Of a DNA stretch of 64,000 nt, positions 1 through 8,837 are shown one piece after another. A model generated the notes under the pieces. That model was not told the origin of the DNA. It saw only the letters and a list, made by a program, of their open reading frames with translations, and ran no database searches. The first letter of the stretch is position 1; each line of letters opens with the position of its first letter. This DNA is from Tabrizicola oligotrophica. Its GTDB lineage: Bacteria; Pseudomonadota; Alphaproteobacteria; Rhodobacterales; Rhodobacteraceae. The stretch spans positions 62,001 to 126,000 of the forward strand of contig NZ_JAAIVJ010000003.1 in the NCBI RefSeq assembly GCF_011008935.1, read 5' to 3'. The position numbers and the translations under genes are program-made.

Positions 1-378
1 GGAGCGCTGGGGCTGGAAGCCCTGTCGCGCGGGGCCTTGCACGCCACCTTCATCGAGAACGGCAAGGCGGCGCTGGCGCTCTTGACCCGCAACATCGCGT
101 TGATGCGGGCAGAGGCGGAGACGGCGATCCACCGCCGCGATGCCCTCACCCCCGGCCCGAATCCCGCGGCACCTTTCGAGGTGATCTTCCTTGATCCGCC
201 CTATGGCAAGGCCATGGGCGAGGCCGCCTTGCAGGCCGTGTTGGCAGGGGGCTGGATCGCGCCCGGCGCCCTGATCGTCTGGGAAGAAGGCACCCCCCCT
301 GCCCTTCCCGACGGCGTAGCCCTGGAGGATCAGCGCAAGTACGGCGATACGCTGGTGACGATCGCCCGCGCGCCCTGA
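1..378 (+). CDS. rsmD: 16S rRNA (guanine966-N2)-methyltransferase, 3' part (partial at window edge)
   Basis: The reading frame is open at base 1, so the gene starts outside the window; 125 C-terminal residues are visible. The first visible residues, GALGLEALSRGA, are the end of the SAM-binding motif I typical of RsmD. About residue 65 there is a DPPYG motif, the catalytic (N/D)PPY signature of N2-guanine methyltransferases. The family methylates G966 of 16S rRNA in the 30S subunit using S-adenosylmethionine. The protein ends in a short TLVTIARAP tail, as expected for the family (about 185 residues in full). The next gene is on the opposite strand and convergent, 15 bases away. Other (D/N)PPY methyltransferases are the only real alternative. 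Confidence 0.85.
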   Translation, partial: GALGLEALSRGALHATFIENGKAALALLTRNIALMRAEAETAIHRRDALTPGPNPAAPFEVIFLDPPYGKAMGEAALQAVLAGGWIAPGALIVWEEGTPPALPDGVALEDQRKYGDTLVTIARAP

Positions 379-393
379 TCGGCCCGGCTCTGC

Positions 394-1056
394 TTACCCC
401 CGCGCCTTGCGATAGCTGTCTTTCAGCGCGATCCTGTCGCCGTCGAAGGCAAAGACATCGCAGCCGCACAGATCCACGTCCCTTCCCGCCTTGTCGGTGC
501 CGATGAAGCGCCATGACGACATCCCGGTTTCCCCCGAAACCGCATGGGTGCCTTCCGTCCATGCCGCCTGCGGAAAGCTGTCGAAAATCGCGGCATAGGC
601 GGCCCGCACTGCAGCGCGGCCCTCGTGGCGTGTGCCCACCACCTCTGGCCCGGCAGCAGAATGAAAAGCGCAGTCCTCGGCCATGCAGGCCATCACCCCC
701 TCCAGATCGCGGGCGTTGAAGGCCTGCATCAACCGTTCCATCGTGGCGCGGCGCCGATGGGCGATATGGTCGTCCACCACCTCGACCTCAAGGAAGGCGA
801 GGTAATCCTTGCCCGCATTGGTGACGTTATGCTCCACCCCCTCGCGGCGGGAATAGGGGATGTGGCGGGACAGATGCGCAGTCATCGTCTGGTTCCGCGG
901 CAGGTCGAGGCCCAGCGTGCCATCGGTCAGCGGCACGATGACATAATCGTGGCCGTGGCGATGCCACCCCGTCTCGGCCCCCGGCTCGAACTGCCATTCG
1001 GTCACTTTGAAGCGGTCATCATCCAGATGCAGAACGGCTTTGGCGCTTGGCGGCAT
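394..1056 (-). CDS. cupin domain fused to a SnoaL/NTF2-like domain, function unknown
   Basis: 220 residues with no signal peptide. Residues about 10-95 look like a small cupin barrel: the stretch GAETGWHRHGHDYVIVPL carries the His-x-His metal-ligand pattern, followed by a second strand set ending in AFLEVE. Residues about 103-218 look like a SnoaL-like polyketide-cyclase/NTF2 fold, with the usual start MERLMQAFNARDLEGVMACM and the ending CDVFAFDGDRIALKDSY. Both modules occur as free-standing proteins; the fusion suggests a small-molecule enzyme or a binding protein, but no substrate can be read from the sequence. ATG start at 1056. It is divergent from the TSUP permease gene and convergent with rsmD. 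Domain calls are by eye. Confidence 0.75.
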   Translation of the reverse strand: MPPSAKAVLHLDDDRFKVTEWQFEPGAETGWHRHGHDYVIVPLTDGTLGLDLPRNQTMTAHLSRHIPYSRREGVEHNVTNAGKDYLAFLEVEVVDDHIAHRRRATMERLMQAFNARDLEGVMACMAEDCAFHSAAGPEVVGTRHEGRAAVRAAYAAIFDSFPQAAWTEGTHAVSGETGMSSWRFIGTDKAGRDVDLCGCDVFAFDGDRIALKDSYRKARG

Positions 1057-1180
1057 CGCGGGCTCCTTCGGTTTCGCCCAGCCTATGTCCGGCCGGCGGC
1101 CCGGTCAGCCGTTTTCCGCGCTGGCTTTACATTCCGTGCGCCACTGGAAAGAAAGGCCCGATGCCAGAAAGGCCGCGCCC

Positions 1181-1942
1181 ATGTTCGAAATCGCCACCCA
1201 CCTCGCGCTTCTCCTGATCGTTGCGGCCTTTGTCGCGGGGTTTGTCGATTCCATCGCGGGCGGCGGCGGGCTGATCGCCATGCCGATGCTGCTGATCGCA
1301 GGGGCCTCGCCGCTGGAGGCTCTGGCGACCAACAAATTGCAGGGCGCTTTCGGAGCCGGCACGGCAACGGTGGCCTATGCCCGCGCCGGCCATGTGCGGC
1401 TTGGAGAACAGTTGGGCATGGCGACGGTTTCTGCCCTTGCCGCGGCGGCAGGGGCCGTGGTGGCCAAGGCGATGCCGGCCGACATCCTGCGCCTTCTCAT
1501 GCCGGTGATCCTTGTCGCCGTCGCGGCCTTCTTCGCGCTGAAACCGGGGCTTACCGATCTGGAACAAGTGCAGCGGCTGGCGCCTGCCGCCTTCACCTTT
1601 ACCGCCGTGCCGCTGATTGCCGGCTATGACGGATTCTTCGGGCCGGGGACCGGCAGTTTCTTCATGCTGGCCTTTGTCCTGCTGGCGGGGCTTGGGATGC
1701 TCAGGGCCACGGCGCACACCAAACTGCTGAACTTTGCGTCCAACATCGGATCTCTGGCCGTATTCATCCCTTCCGGCGCAATGTGGTGGGGGGTCGGCAT
1801 CGGCATGGGACTGGCGCAGATCGCCGGGGCCGCGCTTGGGGCGAAGATGGCGATTCGGGTGGGCGCACGACTTATCAAGCCCTTGATCGTGACGGTGTCT
1901 GTCGCCATGGCGCTGCGCCTGTTGTGGCAGGCGCTCGGCTGA
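1181..1942 (+). CDS. TSUP (TauE/SafE) family membrane transporter
   Basis: 253 residues, almost entirely hydrophobic, with about eight predicted membrane helices. The N-terminal half has FVDSIAGGGGLIAMPML and NKLQG, and the second half repeats the pattern as GYDGFFGPGTGSFFML and HTKLLNF; this is the internal duplication typical of the TauE/SafE (DUF81) family. Members export or import sulfite, sulfoacetate and other small organic anions; the substrate here is unknown. I place the start at the ATG at 1181, because the open frame upstream (from 1007) runs through the divergent promoter region and encodes no membrane-like sequence. The gene converges on gltB with a hairpin terminator between them. 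Confidence 0.85.
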   Translation: MFEIATHLALLLIVAAFVAGFVDSIAGGGGLIAMPMLLIAGASPLEALATNKLQGAFGAGTATVAYARAGHVRLGEQLGMATVSALAAAAGAVVAKAMPADILRLLMPVILVAVAAFFALKPGLTDLEQVQRLAPAAFTFTAVPLIAGYDGFFGPGTGSFFMLAFVLLAGLGMLRATAHTKLLNFASNIGSLAVFIPSGAMWWGVGIGMGLAQIAGAALGAKMAIRVGARLIKPLIVTVSVAMALRLLWQALG

Positions 1943-1955
1943 CACCCCTTCAATG

Positions 1956-1980
1956 AAAAAGGCCCCCGCGCGGGGGGCCT
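1956..1980 (-). terminator. intrinsic terminator of the gltD-gltB operon
   Basis: A hairpin of GGCCCCC / GGGGGCC around GCGC sits in the 44 bases between the two convergent stop codons. Read on the minus strand it is followed by a run of five T (AAAAA on plus at 1956-1960), the right polarity for ending gltB transcripts. It may also slow readthrough from the permease gene. Confidence 0.8.
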
Positions 1981-1986
1981 GATCCT

Positions 1987-4900
1987 TTACTCCGCCGGAA
2001 CTTTCATCGGCTCATCCGACAAGGGGTGGGCCAGATGCGGCAGCATCTCGCGCGGGCAGACTTGCAGGAAGTTCGCCCGCTCGCCTTCCCAGTTCGCCAG
2101 AATGCGGCTTGCCAGCCGGCTGCCGGTCTCGGCCGCATGAGCCTCGACCAGGCCTTTCAACTGCGCCTCCCAGTGGCCATGGCCGATGCCGCAGGTGACA
2201 AGGCTTTCGGGGTTGACGAAATCCTCGGCCGTGCCCGCCGGGTCATAGATATAGGCCATGCCGCCGGTCATGCCCGCAGCGAAGTTGGCACCGATCCGGC
2301 CAAGGATCACGGCCACACCGCCGGTCATGTATTCACACCCGTTGGAACCGCAGCCCTCGACCACCACCGAGGCGCCCGAGTTGCGCACCGCAAAGCGTTC
2401 GCCCGCGCGGCCGGCGGCATAGAGGAAGCCGTCGGTCGCGCCGTAAAGCACGGTATTGCCGATGATGGTGTTGTCCGAGGCCGTCAGCGGCGAAGACATC
2501 TGCGGCCGCACGGTAATCGTGCCGCCTGAAAGGCCCTTGCCGACATAGTCGTTGGCATCGCCCTGCACCTCGATCTTGAGGCCCCGCACCGCAAAGGCCC
2601 CCAGCGACTGACCGCAAGAGCCCGAGAGCTTCACGGTCAGATGGTCGGGCTGAAGATTGTTCTTCATGCCGAACTTCTTGACGATGTGCGACGAGGCCCG
2701 GGTGCCGATGGTGCGCAGCGTGTTGCGCACGGCGTAGCTGAGTTGCATCTTCTCGCCGTCTTCAAAGAAGCGGTGTCCGTCCTTGATGATTTCCGCATCC
2801 AGCGTGTCCGGCACCGCATTCCGGGGCTTCGAGCGGTCATAGGTGATGCGGTTTGCCCCATCCACTGTGATAAGCAGCGGGTTGAGGTCCAGATCATCCA
2901 GATGCGCCGAACCGCGCGAGACCTGCGTCAGCAGATCCGCCCGACCGATGATCTCATCCATCGACCGCGCGCCGATGGCGGCGAGGATTTCCCGCACTTC
3001 CTGCGCGTAGAAGGTAATCAGGTTCACCACCTTGTCGGCGCTGCCGGTGAACTTGTCGCGCAGCTTCTGGTCCTGGGTGCAAACCCCAACCGGGCAGGTG
3101 TTCGACTGGCACTGACGCACCATGATGCAGCCCATCGCGATCAGGGCCGCCGTGCCGATGCCGTATTCCTCGGCACCCAGCATGGCCGCCATCACGATAT
3201 CGCGCCCGGTGCGCAGACCGCCGTCGGTGCGCAGCGTCACCCGCTCGCGCAGGTTGTTCATCGACAGCACCTGATGCGCCTCGGTCAGGCCCATTTCCCA
3301 CGGCAGGCCAGCGTATTTGATCGACGTGGCCGGGCTGGCCCCGGTGCCGCCATTATGGCCCGAGATCAGAATGATGTCGGCCTTGGCCTTGGCCACGCCT
3401 GCGGCGATGGTGCCCACGCCCGAGGCCGCCACCAGCTTCACCGTCACCTTGCAGCGTGGGTTGATCTGCTTCAGGTCATAGATCAACTGGGCAAGGTCTT
3501 CGATCGAATAGATGTCGTGGTGCGGCGGGGGCGAAATCAGCGTCACGCCCTTGGTCGAATGGCGCAGCCGCGCGATCAGTTCGGTCACCTTCATGCCCGG
3601 AAGCTGGCCGCCCTCGCCGGGCTTCGCCCCTTGGGCGACCTTGATTTCCAGCTCTTCGCAGGCGTTCAGATATTCCGCCGTCACGCCAAAGCGGCCCGAG
3701 GCCACCTGCTTGATCTTGGCACAGGGGTTGTCGCCGTTCGGGAACGGATGCTGGTGCACCGGGTCCTCGCCACCCTCGCCCGAATCCGACTTCGCGCCGA
3801 TGCGGTTCATGGCGATGTTCAGCGTCATATGCGCTTCGGGGCTAAGGGCACCCAAGGACATGCCGGGCGTGACAAAGCGCTTGCGGATCGAGGTGATGCT
3901 TTCCACCTCTTCAATTGGCACCGCCTTGCCAAGCGCCTTGATGTCCAGAAGGTCGCGGATGTGGATCGGCGGGTTGGCCCGCATTGCCGCCGAATACTGC
4001 TTCCAGATGTCATAGGACGCCCGGTCACAGGCCGATTGCAGCATGTGCATGGTTTGGGCCTCCCAGGCATGCTTTTCGCCCGAGCGCCGCGCCTTGTAGA
4101 TGCCGCCGATGGGCAGAACGTCGGAACCGCCCAGCCAGCCCTTCGCGTGAATTTCCTCCAGCTTCTGCTCGATCCCGTGCAGACCGATGCCGGAAATCCG
4201 GCTTTGCATGCCGGGGAAATATTCCGCCACCATGGCGCGGCTCAGACCCACAGCCTCGAAGTTCAGGCCGCCGCGATAGGAGGAGATCACCGAAATCCCC
4301 ATCTTCGACATGATCTTCAAGAGACCCGCGTCGATCGCATCGCGGTAAAGCCGCATGGCATCGGTGAGCGAGCCTTCCAGCAGGCCACGGTTGATGCGGT
4401 CGGCCAAGGAATCTTCGGCCAGATAGGCGTTCACCGTGGTCGCGCCGCAGCCGATCAGCACGGCGAAATAATGCGCGTCGATGCATTCCGCCGAACGGAC
4501 GTTGATCGAACAGAAGGTGCGCAGGCCCTTGCGGGTCAGCCAGGAATGAATGGCGCTGGTCGCAAGGATCATCGGCATGCCGACCTTGCCCGTCCCCTGA
4601 TGTTCGTCGGTCAGCACAAGCTGGCCCGCACCCGAGCGCACGGCGTCTTCGGCCTCGGCCCGGATACGCTCCAGCGCCTGCCGCAGGTCATCATGGCCGG
4701 GCGTCACCGGGAAGGTGCAGTCGATAAACGCCACCTGTGCGCCAAAGCGCTTCACCAGCACCTCATACTCGGCATTGCCGATGAAGGGGCTTTCCAGCAC
4801 CAGAATCTCGGTCTGGCTGGAGTTTTCGTCCAGCACGTTGCGCAGGTTGCCGAAGCGGGTTTTCAGCGACATCACCCGGCCTTCGCGCAAGCTGTCGATC

Positions 4901-6525
4901 GGCGGGTTGGTGACCTGAGAGAAGTTCTGCCGGAAGAAATGGCTGAGCGGCCGGTAGATCGACGACAGCACGGCGGCGGGCGTATCATCGCCCATCGAGG
5001 CGACCATTTCCTTGCCGTCTTCGGCCATCGGCGTCAGGACCTGTTCCAGCTCCTCCACCGAATAGCCGGCGGCGATCTGGCGCTTGCGCAGCTCGGCCCC
5101 CTGGAACTGCGCTCTTTCCGGCACGTCTTTCAGAAGCGCGTTCAGGTCAACGATCTTGCCGATCCAGTCGCCATAGGGCTGTGCGGCGGCGAGTTTGTTC
5201 TTCAACTCGGTGTCGTGGTAAAGCTTGCCCGCCGCCATATCGACGGCAATCATCTGCCCCGGTCCCAGCGCGCCCTTTTCGCGGATCGTGGTTTCATCGA
5301 CCGGCACCATGCCGGCCTCGGACCCGGCGATCAGCAGGCCGTCGCCCGTCACCACATAGCGCATCGGCCGCAGCCCGTTGCGGTCAAGCCCGCCGCAGAC
5401 CCAGCGGCCATCGGTCATGGCCAGCGCCGCCGGGCCGTCCCAGGGCTCGATCACCGAATTGCAGTAGGAATACATGTCAGCCCAGGCCTTGGGCATGTTG
5501 GTGGTGGCCTTCGACCAGGCTTCCGGCACCAGCATGGTTTTCGCCATCGGCGCCGACCGGCCCGAGCGTACCAGAACCTCGAACACCGAATCCAGCGCAC
5601 CCGAATCCGACGTGCCGCCGGGGATGATCGGCTTGATGTCTTCGGCCATGTCGCCGAAGGCCGAGGAGGCCATGCGAATCTCATGGCTCTTCATCCAGTT
5701 GACGTTGCCCTTCAGCGTGTTGATCTCGCCGTTATGCGCGAGCATGCGGAACGGTTGCGCCAGCCACCACTGCGGGAAGGTGTTGGTGGAATAGCGCTGG
5801 TGGTAGATCGCAAAGGCGCTTTCAAACCGCTCGTCTTCCAGATCGGGGTAGAAGGTCGAGACCTGCTCGGCCAGCATCATGCCCTTGTAGATAATCGAGC
5901 GGCACGACAGGCTGCACAGGTACATCCCGGCGATGCCCGAGGCGGTTGCCGCCTTTTCGATCCGACGGCGGATGATGTACAGCTCGCGCTCGAACTGCTC
6001 CTGGTCGATGTCCTTTTCGCAGCGGATCAGGATCTGCTCGATTTCCGGGCGCGTGGCATTGGCCTTGTCGCCCAGAACGCTGGTGTCCACCGGCACATGG
6101 CGCCAGCCATAGATGTAATGGCCCATGCGCAGCACTTCGGTTTCCACGATGGTCCGGCAACGCTCCTGCGCGCCGAAATCGGTGCGCGGCAGGAAAACCT
6201 GACCAACCGCGATCAGCTTGTGCAGATCGGGCTCATGCCCGGTGCGGCGCACCTGATCGTAGAAGAACTTGACCGGGATCTGCACATGGATGCCCGCGCC
6301 GTCGCCGGTCTTGCCATCGGCATCGACCGCGCCGCGGTGCCAGACCGCCTTCAGCGCGTTGATGCCGTTTTCCACGACCTTGCGCGAGGGCTTGCCCGAG
6401 ACCGAAACCACCAGACCGACGCCGCAAGACGAATGCTCATCCTCGGCCTTGTAAAGCCCGTTGGCATCCAGCCAGGCGCGCTTTTCTTCCTCAGCTTTCA
6501 CCCAGGCTGCATCAAAGTTGGTCAT
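1987..6525 (-). CDS. gltB: glutamate synthase (NADPH) large subunit
   Basis: 1512 residues, the normal size. GltB transfers the glutamine amide nitrogen to 2-oxoglutarate to make glutamate in the cytoplasm, with GltD as partner. The class-II glutamine amidotransferase nucleophile is Cys34, after a short propeptide ending EDEHSS, and is followed by GVGLVVSVSG. The central and FMN-binding synthase domains follow; the 3Fe-4S cysteines are in CIMVRQCQSNTCPVGVC near residue 1132. The C-terminal GXGXG beta-helix region is recognisable from about residue 1280 by repeated glycines. It overlaps the preceding secreted-protein gene by 14 bases, so the two are probably translationally coupled. Last gene of a three-gene operon that begins with gltD. 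Confidence 0.97.
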   Translation of the reverse strand: MTNFDAAWVKAEEEKRAWLDANGLYKAEDEHSSCGVGLVVSVSGKPSRKVVENGINALKAVWHRGAVDADGKTGDGAGIHVQIPVKFFYDQVRRTGHEPDLHKLIAVGQVFLPRTDFGAQERCRTIVETEVLRMGHYIYGWRHVPVDTSVLGDKANATRPEIEQILIRCEKDIDQEQFERELYIIRRRIEKAATASGIAGMYLCSLSCRSIIYKGMMLAEQVSTFYPDLEDERFESAFAIYHQRYSTNTFPQWWLAQPFRMLAHNGEINTLKGNVNWMKSHEIRMASSAFGDMAEDIKPIIPGGTSDSGALDSVFEVLVRSGRSAPMAKTMLVPEAWSKATTNMPKAWADMYSYCNSVIEPWDGPAALAMTDGRWVCGGLDRNGLRPMRYVVTGDGLLIAGSEAGMVPVDETTIREKGALGPGQMIAVDMAAGKLYHDTELKNKLAAAQPYGDWIGKIVDLNALLKDVPERAQFQGAELRKRQIAAGYSVEELEQVLTPMAEDGKEMVASMGDDTPAAVLSSIYRPLSHFFRQNFSQVTNPPIDSLREGRVMSLKTRFGNLRNVLDENSSQTEILVLESPFIGNAEYEVLVKRFGAQVAFIDCTFPVTPGHDDLRQALERIRAEAEDAVRSGAGQLVLTDEHQGTGKVGMPMILATSAIHSWLTRKGLRTFCSINVRSAECIDAHYFAVLIGCGATTVNAYLAEDSLADRINRGLLEGSLTDAMRLYRDAIDAGLLKIMSKMGISVISSYRGGLNFEAVGLSRAMVAEYFPGMQSRISGIGLHGIEQKLEEIHAKGWLGGSDVLPIGGIYKARRSGEKHAWEAQTMHMLQSACDRASYDIWKQYSAAMRANPPIHIRDLLDIKALGKAVPIEEVESITSIRKRFVTPGMSLGALSPEAHMTLNIAMNRIGAKSDSGEGGEDPVHQHPFPNGDNPCAKIKQVASGRFGVTAEYLNACEELEIKVAQGAKPGEGGQLPGMKVTELIARLRHSTKGVTLISPPPHHDIYSIEDLAQLIYDLKQINPRCKVTVKLVAASGVGTIAAGVAKAKADIILISGHNGGTGASPATSIKYAGLPWEMGLTEAHQVLSMNNLRERVTLRTDGGLRTGRDIVMAAMLGAEEYGIGTAALIAMGCIMVRQCQSNTCPVGVCTQDQKLRDKFTGSADKVVNLITFYAQEVREILAAIGARSMDEIIGRADLLTQVSRGSAHLDDLDLNPLLITVDGANRITYDRSKPRNAVPDTLDAEIIKDGHRFFEDGEKMQLSYAVRNTLRTIGTRASSHIVKKFGMKNNLQPDHLTVKLSGSCGQSLGAFAVRGLKIEVQGDANDYVGKGLSGGTITVRPQMSSPLTASDNTIIGNTVLYGATDGFLYAAGRAGERFAVRNSGASVVVEGCGSNGCEYMTGGVAVILGRIGANFAAGMTGGMAYIYDPAGTAEDFVNPESLVTCGIGHGHWEAQLKGLVEAHAAETGSRLASRILANWEGERANFLQVCPREMLPHLAHPLSDEPMKVPAE

Positions 6526-7213
6526 GGGTCAGGCCCTCCTTGGAAAGCTGCGACAGCACGGCGTCACAGTCGAAAATCGGTTGAGTGGATTCAAAGCCCT
6601 TGTCGCCGGGGCGAAAGAACTTCACCGGGTGGCCGTCCATCGGCAGCCAGCCGCCATTGCCGTCGTCCCATTCGGACGCGCCCGAGAAGAACATCCGCCA
6701 GTCGCGGCTGATGTATTCATTCCCCCGCGCCCGGCGCAGGATGGTGCCGGCAGCATCGGTTTCGGTGTATTCGAATTCGGTCTCGTCCAGCGTCACGCCG
6801 TCGATGGTCACGGTCTTGCCGGTCAGCCGGTCATAGCCGCGCACTTTGGAATGCTCGCCCGTGTCCTTCGACAGCTCGAAGATGAAGTCGTCGCGCCCGG
6901 TTTCAACCAGTGTGCTGAAGCTGGCCGGATCGTCGGGGTTCGCATCCAGCGTCTGCGTCACCACCGGGTTCAGCTCGATGCTTTCGATCCACTGGGTCTC
7001 GTCGTCGATCCGGCTCAGGAAGAACGGACCTTCCTGATCGAAATCCGCCCGCCATTTGTGCCCCGCCGGATCGGCCTCGCAGGTGTAGTAATTCGCCACA
7101 TAGCAGCCGCGCGACTGCACGGTCAGATAGGTCGCACAGCCCTCGGGCGCAACAAAGCTGCCCGCAAAGGCGGGGGAGGCGGCAAGCAGAAACGGCAGGG
7201 CGAGGGCTTTCAT
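6512..7213 (-). CDS. secreted protein encoded between gltD and gltB, function unknown
   Basis: About 233 residues. MKALALPFLLAASPAFAG is a clear Sec signal peptide, so I prefer the ATG at 7213, with CAGG about 7 bases upstream. An in-frame ATG at 7231 overlaps the gltD stop as ATGA but would put six extra residues before the signal. The mature protein has cysteines at APEGCATYL, SRGCYVANYYTCEA and FDCDAV, which could form disulfides in the periplasm, and a WRMFFSG segment. I do not recognise a family. Its position inside the gltDB operon, overlapping gltB by 14 bases, means it is co-transcribed with glutamate synthase although that enzyme is cytoplasmic. Confidence 0.8.
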   Translation of the reverse strand: MKALALPFLLAASPAFAGSFVAPEGCATYLTVQSRGCYVANYYTCEADPAGHKWRADFDQEGPFFLSRIDDETQWIESIELNPVVTQTLDANPDDPASFSTLVETGRDDFIFELSKDTGEHSKVRGYDRLTGKTVTIDGVTLDETEFEYTETDAAGTILRRARGNEYISRDWRMFFSGASEWDDGNGGWLPMDGHPVKFFRPGDKGFESTQPIFDCDAVLSQLSKEGLTHDQL

Positions 7214-7227
7214 CGGTGAACCTGACG

Positions 7228-8664
7228 TCATTCCGCCGCAACGGCGTTCGGTTGAGCCAGATAGCCAAGGATCGCCTCGGCCGCCTCGCGGCCATCGCGG
7301 ATCGCCCAGACCACAAGGCTCGCGCCCCGCACGATGTCGCCGGCGGCATAGACGCCGGGCAGATTGGTGGCATGGCTGCGGAAATCGGCCTTGACGGTGC
7401 CCCAGCGGGTGACGCCCAGATCCGGCACGCCCCAGAGCGTCGGAAGATCTTCCGGCTCGAACCCCAGCGCCTGCACCACCAGCTCGGCCGGCTCGGCGTA
7501 ATCCGCGCCCTCGATCACTTCCGGCGACTGGCGGCCCGAGGCATCCGGCGCACCAAGGCGCATCTTCTGCACCAGAACCCCGTCAACCGCGCCATTGCCG
7601 GTAAAGCCCCGGGGGGCCGAGAGCCAGACGAAATCGACGCCTTCCTCCTCGGCGTTCTGCACTTCGCGCATCGAGCCGGGCATGTTCGCCTTGTCGCGGC
7701 GGTAAAGGCACTTCACTGAAACCGCACCCTGCCGAATGGCGGTGCGCACGCAATCCATCGCGGTATCGCCGCCGCCGATCACCACCACGCGCTTGCCCTT
7801 GGCATCCAGCGTGCCGTTGTCGAACTCGGCCACATCATCGCCAAAGGACTTGCGGTTGGAGGCGGTTAGGTAGTCGAGCGCCTTGACGATGCCCGACAGA
7901 CCCGCGCCCGGCGCCTCGATGGCGCGCACCTTGTAGACGCCGGTCGCAATCAGCACCGCGTCATGCTGGCCGCGGATGGCATCGAACGAGATGTCCACGC
8001 CCACGTTGCAATTCATCACGAACTGCACCCCGGCCTTTTCCAGCTGTTCGATGCGCTGCATCACCACCGGCTTTTCCAGCTTGAAGCCGGGGATGCCATA
8101 GGTCAGCAGCCCGCCCGCGCGGTCGTAGCGGTCATAGACCGTGACCTGCACGCCCTGCCGGCGCAGCATGTCGGCGGCAGCAAGACCACCCGGGCCAGCG
8201 CCGATGATGCCGACCGATTCCGAACGCTCGGCATGGGGCTTGATCGGCTGGACCCAGCCCTGTTCCCATGCGGTGTCGGTGATGTATTTCTCCACCGCGC
8301 CGATCGTCACCGTGCCGTGGCCCGACTGTTCGATGACGCAGTTGCCCTCGCACAGCCGGTCCTGCGGGCAGATGCGGCCGCAGATTTCGGGGAAGGTGTT
8401 GGTGGCCTGACTGATCTCATAGGCCTCTTGCAGCCGGCCCTCGGCGGTGAGGCGCAGCCAGTCGGGGATGTTGTTGTGCAGCGGGCAATGCGACTGGCAA
8501 TAGGGCACGCCACACTGGCTGCAGCGGCTGGCCTGTTCGGCCGCCTTTTCCGAGGCAAATTCGCGGTAGATTTCGTGGAAATCGGTCGCCCGGTTGGCCG
8601 CTTCGCGCTTGGTCGGCATTTCCTTGCCGACCGTGACGAATTTCAGCATCTTCTGCGTGGCCAT
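7228..8664 (-). CDS. gltD: glutamate synthase small subunit
   Basis: 478 residues. This flavoprotein passes electrons from NADPH to GltB. The N-terminal cysteines CSQCGVPYCQSHCPL and CGRICPQDRLCEGNC bind iron-sulfur clusters. The FAD-binding GAGPGGLAAADML is at about residue 155, and the NADPH-binding GGGDTAMD follows near residue 290. The C-terminal GDIVRGASLVVWAIRDGREA is the second FAD signature. I start at ATG 8664 (MATQKMLKFVTVGKEMP), as family members do; the frame stays open further upstream to 8748 but encodes a basic, non-conserved stretch. First gene of the gltD / secreted protein / gltB operon; its stop overlaps an in-frame ATG of the next gene. Confidence 0.95.
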   Translation of the reverse strand: MATQKMLKFVTVGKEMPTKREAANRATDFHEIYREFASEKAAEQASRCSQCGVPYCQSHCPLHNNIPDWLRLTAEGRLQEAYEISQATNTFPEICGRICPQDRLCEGNCVIEQSGHGTVTIGAVEKYITDTAWEQGWVQPIKPHAERSESVGIIGAGPGGLAAADMLRRQGVQVTVYDRYDRAGGLLTYGIPGFKLEKPVVMQRIEQLEKAGVQFVMNCNVGVDISFDAIRGQHDAVLIATGVYKVRAIEAPGAGLSGIVKALDYLTASNRKSFGDDVAEFDNGTLDAKGKRVVVIGGGDTAMDCVRTAIRQGAVSVKCLYRRDKANMPGSMREVQNAEEEGVDFVWLSAPRGFTGNGAVDGVLVQKMRLGAPDASGRQSPEVIEGADYAEPAELVVQALGFEPEDLPTLWGVPDLGVTRWGTVKADFRSHATNLPGVYAAGDIVRGASLVVWAIRDGREAAEAILGYLAQPNAVAAE

Positions 8665-8740
8665 GGCTGCGCGCCCCCAAAGGATTTTCGACAGAGTTTT
8701 CTTCCGTCGCAGGGATACTTTGGGATGCCGACAAATAAAA

Positions 8741-8776
8741 GTCAGCACAGCTGACCTATTGGCGGTAATTTCCGCC
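8741..8776. promoter_or_regulatory. two inverted repeats upstream of gltD (possible operators)
   Basis: In the 173 bases between gltD and uppP there are two neighbouring palindromes. GTCAGC-ACA-GCTGAC is at 8741-8755 and is perfect; GGCGG-TAATTT-CCGCC is at 8761-8776. They lie 77-112 bases upstream of the gltD start, where an activator or repressor could act. A GGTCAGC half-site recurs at 8814-8820. Which regulator binds cannot be told from sequence; an Lrp- or GntR-type site is only a guess. Confidence 0.4.
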
Positions 8777-8837
8777 CCTATACGCCCAGCTTCTCATTTA
8801 TCTCGCAAAAAATGGTCAGCTAGATTTACCTATTTCC

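Noticed and set aside
2641-6711. Very long open frames antisense to gltB, secA, infB, nusA and rnr
   Set aside because: They are shadows of the real genes: high GC removes stop codons from the opposite strand, and they have no ribosome binding sites or family motifs.
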